Made by a program: the position numbers and the translations under genes | NCBI GenBank assembly: GCA_963995525.1 | Contig: OZ023205.1 | Location: 52,260,214-52,324,213, forward strand | Length of the DNA: 64,000 nt | Reading direction: 5' to 3' | Source of the DNA: Escarpia spicata | Taxonomy: Eukaryota; Annelida; Polychaeta; Sabellida; Siboglinidae | Shown: piece after piece, positions 24,003 to 34,419 of the stretch | How the letters are laid out: each line of letters opens with the position of its first letter | How positions within the stretch are numbered: the stretch's first letter is position 1 | The notes under the pieces: generated by a model | The model's input: the letters and a program-made list of their open reading frames with translations, nothing else | What the model was told of the DNA's origin: nothing | Database searches by the model: none

Positions 24003-24095
24003 GATGGCGGAACTTCATTGCGTGGCTTGGCGTGCTACTCATGCTTGTCTACATTGTGGACAACTACGTGCTCCCAGAACGAGCACCTTTCCTGC
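24003..24095 (+). CDS. FAM3: FAM3-like gene, signal-anchor exon
   Basis: The acceptor TTGTTTAG at 24002 and donor GTGAGT at 24096 bound a 93-bp exon. In the frame set by the next exon it reads WRNFIAWLGVLLMLVYIVDN and then YVLPERAPFL. That is a single hydrophobic helix, as expected for the signal peptide or type II anchor of FAM3 proteins, which enter the secretory pathway. It begins after one base of a split codon and ends one base into the next, so an upstream exon must supply the start. The ATG inside it is out of frame. Confidence 0.8.
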
Positions 24096-25194
24096 GTGAG
24101 TACAACACAGGGTTCATACAGGGCCTGGAAGTTCTTGAATTCCATTAATTAAAAATCAAGATTGAAAGCCTGGAATTTTCTAAAAGGCATTAGTCCAGCA
24201 GTCAAACGCCCTTTTGAAGGTGTCTGCATGATGTTTTTTTGTAATTTTATGACCCAACCCTCTAGGTCAATAATCCGAGTGATGCAACCCAGGCACCCTT
24301 GAGGATTTTTGTATAAACCCATTAATATGCAAATTAGTTATCGCCATTAAAATAATGTACTTTCTGTACTACTTTTCTGAATATCTCAGATTGTAAACAA
24401 TCAAAATGATGTGTCCAAACATATTTTTAGGGTATCTGGTTATGATTACGCTAGTGAACAAATTATTGTATGCAAATTTGTTGCATGAATATTTAACCAC
24501 TTTGAAAGTTTACTTTGGATTATCTAAAGTTTCTGCGTCATTTTTTTGACAAAATACCTGACAGTATTTGTAAATAAGGTTATCATACTATTTCAGATAG
24601 TTAGAATGACTTTTTTTTCAACAAATTAGCAGCGCAATGTTTCTCTGTGTGAGCACGTGGGTAGCAACGGTAATGAGCACGGTAGTGGTTGGCCTGCATG
24701 AATTGGCCTATTTTCATTTTGGAAATAATCAAAAATAAAAGTTCTCAACGGATTTGTTTCATTTTTGTGTTATTTGGCAGTTAACATATATGGTTACATT
24801 TGTCTCACTGGATGTGGGGCGTACAGTAACTCAGTAATTATCTGGCAGCACGATTAAATGTTTTCTTAAAAATTTGGATTAAGTTCAGATAGTAATATTC
24901 CCATGATTTTAGTATGTGATATAGTTATTGTAATTTTATTATGATAAAGCATTCCTTTAGCAATAAAATTATACTTCATTCATATTTTTATGACAAATAC
25001 TAGCAAAGTTATGATTTTTACAGGAACAATGTGCTACAGTGGATTTTCAATGGTCACTTCTATTGTTAAGTAGTTCAGTGTTTAAAAAAACTGCAGAGTT
25101 GTCATTGAAATCCCTGAATAACGAGCTCGGATAATTCTGAGAAAGGTCATAGCCAGACGGGGGTGTGATCACATGCACAGATCCGTCTTATTAA

Positions 25195-25881
25195 GGCCAG
25201 ACACGGCAGGTAGATAGGATTATTTTTTAATTTGTGAAAACAGTTCAATTTTTCTGCCCAATGCATGAAATGGGTCTTACTGAGTAAAATATATATTGAA
25301 CTTTTTTTTGCCAGGCCCCCGTTTCCATGGTAACAAACAAAATGGCCGTAATTTTGAGCAAATATTGGCGAATTTGGAAACACTGCCATTTTGTATTGAA
25401 TCCATATATAGTTATAATTCTTACAAATCCATGTTCTCTATAGATTCTATTGTGAAATGATCAGAGCATTTTTTGAAATGTTGTATTTATTTTTTAAATA
25501 ATTTTTTTGTAAAATACGGAACAAAATGGCAACAAATATGGCTATATCTTTCACACTATTCAGGATTTAAAAAAAGTACACAGTAGAATATGCTGAATGC
25601 AACACTGAAAACATTATTTATATAGCACAATATATATCAAGAGATATCCCGTTTCCAAATGCAGAAATTTGAAGGAAAATGTTTTTTAGAAAATAGCTGT
25701 CATAATGTATTTCATTACATGATATCGACATGCTTGATCCATGATTAAAACTCACTTAGAGGTACGTAATTGTCATAGAAATGAACTTTATTGATAGTAT
25801 GCATACAAAGGTATAATAATCTGGCAGAAACCATTTTCAGTATTTTTGATCAAAAAACCATTTCACCTGGGGTGTCTGGCC
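25195..25881. mobile_element. TTAA-target DNA element with GGCCAGACAC ends
   Basis: TTAA at 25191-25194 and 25882-25885 flanks a 687-bp element whose ends are inverted copies of GGCCAGACACNNCAGGT. It is AT-rich, has no transposase frame, and lies in the intron between FAM3 exons 2 and 3. It is piggyBac- or Kolobok-type by target site. Confidence 0.85.
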
Positions 25882-26599
25882 TTAATAATCAGATCTGACA
25901 CCAAGCCTTCAAAAGTTCCATATAAACAAACACTTAAAGGGACCCAGTCTATTTGTCTACCCAGAATTAACAGGCGTAATAATTTGTAACAGGAAGTCTG
26001 TTGTGTTGACTGTGGGAAAGGGTACAGCAGTTATAACAAATATGTTGAAGGTGTGCTGTTAAATTGTGCTTAATACAGACCTGCCTACCATTCCGGATTG
26101 TCCAGAATCATTCCGGAAACACACCTCAAATTACGGTATTACGGCGAGAGATGAAAATATTACGGATTCTTTCTTTATCACAATGATCGTCAATCACGTC
26201 CGTGCTCCTCAAATTTAGCTTCTACTTTATTCAACAGGTGGCAGCATATATATGCAGCTTGTTGTGACACGGTTTTTCATTCGTTGCTTCTGGTCGTAAT
26301 CTGACCAATAGGAAACAGCGTTACGATAAATTCACATTTCCGCGCTCAAACAAAACAAAGTCACGCAATCCGAAATGATGGCGAAGATCGAAATGGCACA
26401 CCACCAGCCAAGAAGAAACGTCTGCTGCAAAAGTTTATAACAGCACACTGACGGCACTCTAACCAGATATGTCTTGTGTGGACAGTGAACACAACTAGTC
26501 GCGGCACTTAGAATAAAATCTGGACCTACCCATTAATACCATTATAACTTGAGTTTTGCCTAACTTTGATACCTCAGGCTCAGCCTCAATGCATTATGT

Positions 26600-26838
26600 T
26601 AGTTCTGTTATTCAACATTATCCCAGGCATATTTAGTTTTAAGAATGTTGCGTCTTAGAGCACTTTTGAGGCGTAACTAACGCCCCGGTTTGCACCAACA
26701 TACGCCTCTATATCGGCCATTTATGAGTACGGAGCAGACTAGCACAAACCGAGTCGCTATTTGAACTTCAAAAGTGCGTTAAGACACAATATTTTCTTAA
26801 TATAACTATGCCTAGTATGATGTTGAATGAAGGAACTA
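26600..26838. mobile_element. Palindromic MITE with TA target site
   Basis: Two arms of about 80 bp face each other: GTTCTGTTATTCAACATTAT on the left and its near complement ending GTTGAATGAAGGAAC on the right, with matching GCACTTTTGA blocks and CGGTTTG blocks further in. Each end abuts a TA dinucleotide, as for Tc1/mariner-type insertions. The central loop is about 60 bp. Confidence 0.7.
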
Positions 26839-27055
26839 CACAAGTGCCCTAGTTGCAACAGTGTGCAGTGTAAAGTTCAACATGCATTCAACTTGCACCT
26901 TTCCCACAGCTTTATGTTAAAAGCGAGAATAAAATTTAAAAATTCTTCAGGTAAAAATCCATCTTTAAAATGTCAGCTTGTTTTATGTTAAAAAGTGATC
27001 AGTCCTTGTATGTTTTACATGATTGTGACCTCGGATACGTTGTTGTTGGTGTCAG

Positions 27056-27148
27056 GTTCATCGAAACAGATGACGGCCACAGATGGAGGTAATGTGGTAG
27101 GGGACCTATCAGCGGCCGGCCCGAAGCCAGATGCTGCCAAGGAACAAG
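27056..27148 (+). CDS. FAM3: FAM3-like gene, linker exon
   Basis: The acceptor GGTGTCAG and donor GTAGGT bound 93 bp. The protein reads SSKQMTATDGGNVVGDLSAA and then GPKPDAAKEQ: polar, flexible and without structure, matching the variable stem between the anchor and the folded domain of FAM3 proteins. The phase (2 in, 1 out) joins both neighbours without loss. Confidence 0.8.
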
Positions 27149-27633
27149 GTAGGTGGTGCAAAGGTTAATGTAGTTACAGTGGTTGTAGGGTTAATATGGT
27201 GATATGGTTAATGAGGTTGTAGCGTTAATGCTGTTGTAGGGTTAATTTGATGGTTATATATTTAATGTGTTATAGCAGTAGTTTGTCGAGCAAATGACAG
27301 TAAGGTATGGACTGATCTAAAAACAGCGATGTGTGGACTACGTGAAACTAGTTATCATCAGCCACCCACAGATAATCATTCTTACGAGCTCATAATGATT
27401 TTGCTCTTTAAAATCAATTTTGTTTCCGTAAAAGTGGTCTTGTGTACTGAAAACTGTCAACACCAGGAGGCGCCACCGGGACACTTTTGACGGTGTGTCA
27501 CGGAAATAGTGTCCTCGGAACAGATTCTGTTTAATTATGTATTTTCGTTGTTAGCTGATTTTCTCAGTGAAACAATCCCCTGATCTTACGTCATTATCCA
27601 GTCTTTTATTTCTTCAAAAATTTCAGTCACTAA

Positions 27634-28743
27634 CCCTCTCGTGGTCAGAACGCCCGAATCAACCCGAGTATGCCTCACGGCCAGAACGCCCGAATCAACC
27701 CGAATACAGGGGCACATTTAAACTGGTACCGCGAAACAGTGTCATCCAATAACGGCAATTTGTTTCGGCAGTTAGCATATAATAATATTGAAGTTTCACT
27801 GGGAAGCATCAAAAGTGAGAAATGATGGCGATTTCCGTGACTAAATAGCGCCAACCACCACGCGGTTTTGTAGTCGAACGCAGCGACACACAATTTCCGG
27901 TCCCTCTTTTACGCCAAGCAGTGAATATTTTAATGGTGATTTTCAGCCAATGAGATTAAAGTTTAACATTTGTTGCGGGCATAAACATGGAAGCACACAG
28001 GAATTATTCCAAAACACGCGTCCGCATGCGATTTCTACGATTAAATGCTAACTTTTGAGCGGTCTATTTTGTTGTAAAGAAGTATTAATGCGCCGCGCAA
28101 CGAAGCGGGTGGTGTTTTTTAGCTTTGTTGTAATTCTCGACATTGTCATTATGTCGAATTCCAGTAATTCGGACTTTGATGGGATTTTCGAATCGAGTTT
28201 ATAACGAACGCTGCCATCGAAGGGGAATGTTTTGTACTGTGATTACGCATTTTAAATATAACACCAACTTAATAGTTCAGACGGGATGACGGCTATGATC
28301 ACAAAGAACGCCATTTTGTATAAAATCTTGAAAATACATGCACAAATTATTTCAGTTTTATTTACCATAGACATTTAGTTAGCTTTCCATTCTGTAGCAT
28401 AGTAATTTATGAACATTTCATACGCAGCATGTAACCGCTAATTATTAATGAAAAATATTTAAAAAAATGAATTGTTGAAAATTATTTAAGTATTTAATTT
28501 CGGTCAAACTTTAGCAATTCATATTTGGGTAATAAATTGACATATATGTCACATACTTGGCTAGTTACACCAGGAATTAGTTCCTCAAATGTAGTGAAAA
28601 TGTTACTTGAATCGGATCAAAAGTTATTTATTTATTTGCATTCATGCAACCCGAGTATATCACATGATTCACTCAGCACATTCTCTCGATTTAATAGGAT
28701 TCAATAACGGGCACATATTTGCATTAATCTGGCCTTGAGAGGG
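27634..28743. mobile_element. piggyBac-like non-autonomous element
   Basis: The ends are inverted copies of CCCTCTCGTGGTCAGA and CCCTCTCAAGGCCAGA. The right end is followed by TTAA. The left end is preceded by CTAA, one change from TTAA. CCC-starting termini with TTAA targets are typical of piggyBac. Inside the left end a 36-bp unit (GCCCGAATCAACCCGA core) occurs twice at about 27645-27711. No transposase frame is present. Confidence 0.7.
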
Positions 28744-29809
28744 TTAAGGAAAAAACTGTTTGCTGTTAGATGTGTGTATAGATTATCATAATATTTCTCA
28801 ACACCCACATGGCGTTCTCACTCGATCATCGTGTTGTAGTAAGAATGTACCGGCGTGATGTGTCTAGCCAGTATGTGTGGCAAGCCGTTTGCACTGGGTG
28901 TTGAATTTCAACTGAAGTTGATTGATAATCATAGTTCCTTTTTCACCTTGCATTGTGACAGACTAATGTGTGATATTTGCAACTTTGTTCCTCACTTATC
29001 AAATTTGAAACGGGATACCCAGTTTGTGATAAGTACCAGACGTGATGTGTAATACTGTTTTATTGATATATATTAGAAATGGTAGGTAGGTATCAGAAAT
29101 AATGTGTTTATACGTGTTGGTCGTCATTGGGTGTCACAAATGTGACCAAACATATATTGGATGAGACACAAAAACGCAACCGTTGTGTGCCCAACATCAC
29201 TCTGTGTCAAAATTAAGTTATTATATACAGGTAAACTGTGGTTAGCAAATTCTGTTTTCTTTCCATTCAACACCCCTTTCTTTGCACTGCTGTCTCCACC
29301 AACCATCTCCACTCCACCTTTCACTCATTCTCCACTCCTCTCTCAATCCCAGCGATGACAATAAAAGACTTGCAATTGATGGAGTGTTACATGTTTACAC
29401 TGTTACATGCAGTGTATCTACTTGCCCCTTTGTATCTTAGTTGGTGCATAACACAACTTTGCAATATCCGCCATTTCATAGTCTCCAGCTATGGTTTCTG
29501 GTGTCCATGAAGAACTCCATCCCAGCTAGTTCTCTTTGTTTCATCAGTCCACCTCCACATTGATTTTTGTTTTCCTCTTCTCCTTTTCGGGACCAAAATT
29601 AAATGCTATTTTGTGTTGTTTTCCCATCTTTCCTAAATATGTGGCCGACCTGCATTTATCGTCTGATCTTGGTGACTTCTGATATCAGTTCACACAAGCG
29701 TGTTTCTAGATAGTTTGATTAAAAACTTTCATTGGTCGGTGTATTATCAGTATTTGTTATAGTCATGTTTCATGAGAAATGACTTACAAATGCATGTCTC
29801 TGTTCCCAG
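28744..29809. other. FAM3 intron 3, no further feature
   Basis: I see only AT-rich intron sequence, a pyrimidine-rich run near 29260-29350, and the polypyrimidine acceptor CTCTGTTCCCAG before 29810. Confidence 0.5.
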
Positions 29810-29918
29810 GCAAACAATGTGGTCTTGACACAGCCTGTCCACCAGACAAGATTGCCTACCGGCTGCAGTCGGGTCAGGGCGTCAACGGCCAAGCAACCAT
29901 CTGCTTTGATGGCATTTA
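29810..29918 (+). CDS. FAM3: FAM3-like gene, start of the ILEI domain
   Basis: This 109-bp exon encodes KQCGLDTACPPDKIAYRLQS, then GQGVNGQATICFDGI. The C-x5-C-P pair followed by a beta strand, an SG turn and an I-C strand is the opening of the FAM3/ILEI fold. The three cysteines match those that form disulfides in vertebrate FAM3 proteins. The acceptor (TGTTCCCAG) and donor (GTAAGT) are strong. The CPP sequence most resembles FAM3A. Confidence 0.9.
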
Positions 29919-30376
29919 GTAAGTCACACAGAACCTTCCATCGTCTCTCGAGCCTTTTTCTTCTTGTTAATCCCTTTCTGGGTGAGAGTGGTGTCGTAAA
30001 TTAATTTAATTGAGACTTTCTTTTTTCTTGTACATGTTCTTTTATTGTAAATATTGTTGTGCATAAAAGTGTTGAATCAAATATCAGTTGAATGTGGGCA
30101 CATTTGGTTAAACACATTGATTTTTTTTTTATTAGAAATAATGGACTCATTCTATGTAGTAATAATAATGATGTTTTTATGCCAGACAATGAATTTTTTT
30201 TCCATTAAAAAAAAAATCCAAATGTAAACAGTATACTTAAAATGTATGTATTGTGTTATGACAAATTAAGAAAGGCAGTGTTATTTCATGCATGTTGATA
30301 TGTAAACCACACCTATGACTGAAGTGAAATATTAATGTTTGAATCATGTCGATAAATTTGGTCTGCTTTACTCCAG

Positions 30377-30435
30377 CGCCGTGTCAGCAGAGAAGGGAAA
30401 TTCACAACGTGGTATCAACATGGTGATAGTCGATG
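30377..30435 (+). CDS. FAM3: FAM3-like gene, ILEI domain exon with RGIN motif
   Basis: This 59-bp exon, bounded by ACTCCAG and GTGAGT, encodes AVSAEKGNSQRGINMVIVD. The GRGLN/GRGIN-like motif followed by a hydrophobic strand is the most conserved block of ILEI/GG domains in FAM3 and POMGNT1. The phase is 2 in and 1 out. Its donor opens the 33.5-kb intron that fills the rest of the window. Confidence 0.9.
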
Positions 30436-30777
30436 GTGAGTAGATGGCGCCACATGTGATATATTTTATTTCAGTGGTTTCTGAGCATTACAACTTCAAG
30501 ACGCTGCATTGATTATTGTTGCTTTTTTGTCCTGCGTGCCGAATATTTTTTCAAACAGGATGTGCGTAATGAGGGGTGATTTTATTACAGAGAGGGTGAG
30601 TTTGTATAGTCATATAAATGTCTTGTGCGCCGTTGATTGGAGCAGAAGATTGCTGGCCCAAAATGAAATAGTCAATCGGACACGTGCCCCAGGGCAGGTG
30701 TTTCACTGACAAGTGCAAAGATGATTTCTTGGTGAAATGTTTTGACGTCTTCATCATCAAAAATACCAAAAGTACGT

Positions 30778-30823
30778 TCATCCATCCATCCGCTGCATCC
30801 ATCCAACCATCCATACATCCATC
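30778..30823. repeat. (ATCC)n short tandem repeat
   Basis: Imperfect copies of CATC and CATCCATC run for about 45 bp. Confidence 0.85.
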
Positions 30824-30953
30824 AAAATCAGTGTCAGATACATGATCTTGCAGCAGTTAGAAGAAGGTATTTTCATCGAGATGATTCAACAACGTTTTGA
30901 AATTAAGTTGCAACGATGGCAGTACTCGTCTTCACAAGGCTACTTAGTAATGG

Positions 30954-31338
30954 TCACCATTTCAGCTGGTCTCTAGCTGTGGTGGCCAGTGTCCTTTGTG
31001 GCTGAGTGATTGCGTCGGTTGTCCAAACTGCTTTCACGGAGTTTACGGATCGTGCCCTCTGTAGGATATTCGCTCGAATTTCGAGTTTGCACCCTTTGAG
31101 TTTGCGCTTAAAAGTGAAGATGACCCGTGTGCTTGTACAAAACAAACTTGACCACAGTCGGCCGTGGTTTCGGGGGTTTGTCATCATTTGACGATTGGTA
31201 GTAGCCTAGCCGGTGGCTCCCGTCGATCTGATCACGTGTTATATTCAAACCTAATTTGGTGTTGCAAATGTTCAGCGCACCTCCACCGTTGTCTTCTTCT
31301 TCCTCCATATAAATGCATAATCTGGAGCAGTGTCCCAC
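30954..31338 (-). pseudogene. LINE ORF1 remnant (RNA-binding domain)
   Basis: Minus-strand frames read NICNTKLGLNITRDQIDGSH and RLG, then KPPKPRPTVVKFVLYKHT, then FKRKLKGCKLEI. This I-C-x-x-L-G, D-I-x-x-S-H-R-x-G, K-P-R-P-x-x-V-K-F, R-K-L-K-G series is the signature of ORF1 proteins in many invertebrate LINEs, which bind element RNA. A frameshift separates 31108-31338 from 30954-31187. No ORF2 follows on the same strand. Confidence 0.65.
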
Positions 31339-31928
31339 TGTTGTGATTACATACCATGTGTATAAAGTTGGTGATTATGTACAATGTGGATGTGGTGCCG
31401 GATAAAATATATAAAAAAAATGGTTATGTTCGGGATAAAAATAGTGCTACACTGTAATGCTGGCTAAAAAGGTATAAAAGTTCCATAGGTTCCACAGGTG
31501 GATACCAGCTGGTAATGAGGAGTGCTTATAGATGTCAGTCCTGCAGTAGGGGATATGATAGTGCATGTTGTGGCCTCTTGTTGTCAGCTGATATGTCAAT
31601 TAGGTGGTGTGACACACAGTACATCATGGTAATCTTGGAAGTTGTCCGTCCGTTGTTGCAGGTGTTTCCAGCCAGGATTCTGGGTCGTTTCAGTGGGACT
31701 GCTAGTAGTCTTGTAGTCTCCAGTCACAAATTTTCTAGTCATTGGATTATTATTATTTATTTATTTATTATAAAGCTTTTATAGAGTGCCGTGTGTCCGG
31801 ATAACAAATCTGCTCAAAGGTGCTGACAATCGTAGAGTATAAGTAAAATACACTAAATGACCTCAAACATATTAAATAGAAATTCGAAACTTTCATTTTT
31901 CATATCCAAGAATCATGTTAAATTACCT

Positions 31929-31972
31929 GGTAGAGGCTTTCATTGACGTGTCACGTCGACTTCATCAGTACC
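31929..31972 (-). ncRNA. Hammerhead-like ribozyme motif, 3' terminal repeat of the Penelope element
   Basis: On the element's sense strand the repeat contains GGTA, CTGATGA, a hairpin built on GACGT/ACGTC, GAAA, a three-base loop and TACC. GGTA can pair with TACC as helix I, with a minimal helix III between GAAA and the cleavage site. Short type I hammerheads of this design are known from Penelope-like elements. An extra A between CTGATGA and helix II is a possible defect. Confidence 0.5.
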
Positions 31973-34035
31973 TATGACGCTGAATGACGTCATCGTACAC
32001 GTGAGGCAGTTCGTAATTGCCCTCGTCTCTGTTGACGGGTGTTTGGGTTTTTCTGATCCAGATGGCTTCCTTGATTTGCCGAATTCTTCTGTTGGGTTCT
32101 TTGTCAACAATTTTCACTCCCTCCCAGTCTATGATATGGTTTTCAGTTGTCGCATGGTCTGTAAGGGCGGATTTATTGATGGTAGACATTAATCTTTTTT
32201 TTCCGCTCCTTGTGTATTTCTCATTTTTCGTGTTGTCTACGTTCTTTCTGTGTTCCTCCAGTCTTGTTTTGAGTAGTCTTCCTGTCTCCCCAATGTATTC
32301 CCCACCACAATTCTTGCACGGTATTTGGTACACCAGTTCGCCCTGTTCTTCTAGCTGTACTTTGTCCTTGGGATATACCAACAGGTGTCTGAGGGTGGTG
32401 TGGGGACGCATGGCCGTTGCTACTCCATATTTTTTCAGTACTCGATGTACTCTCTCTGAGACCCCCTCTATGTATGGGATGACTACTTGGCTCCGATAGT
32501 TTTTGTCCTTAGTCTTTTTGTTGGTCTTTTTCTTCTTACTGCTATCTGTCGCCTTTTTCAAGGCCCACGACGGATAGCCACATACTCTTAGAGCTCCTCT
32601 CAGGTGTTCCACCTCTTCTTTCTTGTCCCCCTCCTCCAAAGTTATTGTCTCACACCTGTTCATAAGGGTTTTGACAACTCCCAACTTCTGATGTTTGGGG
32701 TGGTGGGATGCAAAATTCAGGTATTGGTCAGTGTGCGTCTTCTTCCTGTACACTGTGGACTTCACACTGCCATCTTCCTTTCTGGTGAACTTTGCATCCA
32801 AGAAGGGCATGCTGTTGTTCTCTTCGTCTTCCCGTGTGAAAATGATGCTACCTGTGGGGTCTACAGTGTTCATGTGTTGTTGTAATTTCTTTGCCTTTCA
32901 TGTGTGTACCAGGCAAATTATATCGTCCACATATCGCTTCCAGTTTCTCGGTTGGCAATCGACTGGTGCTGTGGCTATGATTTTCTGCTCCAGGTCCTCC
33001 ATGTACAGGTTCACAACAATGGGGGACACTGGACTGCCCATGGCTACCCCAAACTTCTGTTGGTAAATTTCTCCTCCAAATCTGAAGTATGTCGTCTCCA
33101 AGACAAATTTCAACAACTCCATGATGTCGTCTACGTTTATATTTGTTCTCTTCTTTAGTGTCTTGTCATTCTCTAGTCTTTTTCTGATGACTGCAAGCTT
33201 CTCTGATTGGGGTCTTCGTGAACAGTGACACAAATGATTCTCCTTCTTCCATTCTCAGCTTTGTCATTTCTTTCACCAATTCTTGTGAATTTTCCGTATG
33301 GTGTTCTGTTTTTCCAACAAGTGGTTGTAGTATGTTGGCCAATTCTCTGGATACTCTGTATGCTATTGTCTGTGTGTAGTCGACAATTGGTCTGAGTGGC
33401 ACCTTCTCCTTGTGGATTTTTGGTGATCCATACATCCGTGGTACTTTTTCTAGCGTAGGATATAAGTACCAGTACTGATCTTTGGTGATCTTCCCCTCCT
33501 TCTCCAAGGAATTTACCATTCTGATGAGTTCTGCCTTATATTTCTTGGTCGGATCCTTCTTTAACTTCTCATATGTCGCTTCGTCACTTAGCATTTCTTT
33601 CATTTTGTCCTAATATTCTTTCGTTTCCATGATGACTGTGGCCTTTCCCTTGTCCGCTGGGAGTATGGTGATGGACTTCTCCTTCTGCAGCTCTTTCAAG
33701 GCTGTTCTTTCTTGTCTGGTTAGGTTCTGTTTTGGAACTTTTGCTGATTTCAGAACTCCCGCGATATCTGCACGAAGTTTGTCTTTTTGTTCTTGTGGTA
33801 GTTTCCATGTCGCTTGTTCTGCCGCTACGACGAACTCCTCGGTTGGTACTTTTTTTGGCGTTACCGCGTAATTTAGTCCCTTCGCTAATATCTTATTCTG
33901 GGCCCCGGACAGTTTGTATTTCGACAGATTTATCACCCACCTTTTTAGCTGTGTTCCGGTAAGGTCAACTTCGTTTGTTCTGTCTCTTCGCTTCCAAGCG
34001 CTGAATTTGTTGTTGGTGGCGCCATTCAGCGTCAT
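31965..34035 (-). pseudogene. Penelope-like reverse transcriptase / GIY-YIG endonuclease
   Basis: Frames run 34035 to 33610, 33603 to 33166, 33233 to 32898 and 32873 to 31965. In order they show ILPADKGKATVIM (DKG box), MYGSPKIHKEKVPLRPIV, KFGVAMGSPVSPIVVNLYME (motif B), RYVDDI (motif C with both Asp), and then a C-terminal IPCKNCGGEYIGETGRLLKT (GIY-YIG-type endonuclease with the downstream Arg and EHR). The motif A aspartate is missing: SFVSLFTKTP has lost about four residues in frame. There are also two in-frame stops (near 33607 and 32895) and a frameshift near 33200. Confidence 0.9.
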
Positions 34036-34036
34036 A

Positions 34037-34080
34037 GGTACTGATGAAGTCGACGTGACACGTCAACGAAAGCCTCTACC
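34037..34080 (+). ncRNA. Hammerhead-like ribozyme motif, 5' terminal repeat of the Penelope element
   Basis: This is the inverted partner of the motif at 31929-31972, identical except for C in place of T just before GAAA. It lies antisense to the reverse transcriptase. Helix II can form as GTCGACGT with ACGTCAAC (one mismatch). Confidence 0.5.
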
Positions 34081-34419
34081 AGGTAATTTAACATGATTCT
34101 TGGATATGAAAAATGAAAGTTTCGAATTTGAAAACGAACTATCCTGAAGAATGTTCAGTAATATTAAATAGAAATATTAAATAGAAGGGTAAACGAATAT
34201 GATTTAAAAGTAGCATATAAAAATTACATAAAATGTCAGATAAACCTGAATAAAAATAAATATATATATTTACAAGTGTATATATTATACATAAATTAAA
34301 TGAATTGGCCATTTAAATACCTAAAATAAATAATGTGCTTAAATAAAATAAATACATATAATATGCTAATTAAAAAAAAAAGCAACCTAAGTACATAACC
34401 GAATGTCAACATTGCACAA

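Larger units (their letters stand above)
31882..34160 (-). mobile_element. Penelope-like element with inverted terminal repeats
   Basis: The 13-bp sequence ATATTAAATAGAA lies at 31869-31881 and again, twice in tandem, at 34161-34186, consistent with a target duplication. Inside are inverted repeats of about 107 bp (31880-31986 and 34023-34129). Between them, on the minus strand, is a reverse transcriptase plus GIY-YIG endonuclease, the defining pair of Penelope-like elements. Penelope elements often carry their pseudo-LTRs in inverted orientation. The coding part is broken, so the copy is dead. The element is about 2.3 kb, near full length for a compact Penelope. Confidence 0.9.

Noticed and set aside
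23860..24099. Plus-strand frame starting at the ATG in GATGGCGGAA as a coding exon
   Set aside because: The other frame of the same interval gives a membrane helix and joins in phase to the next FAM3 exon.
32017..33158. Plus-strand frames across the Penelope element
   Set aside because: They are antisense shadows; all conserved motifs read on the minus strand.
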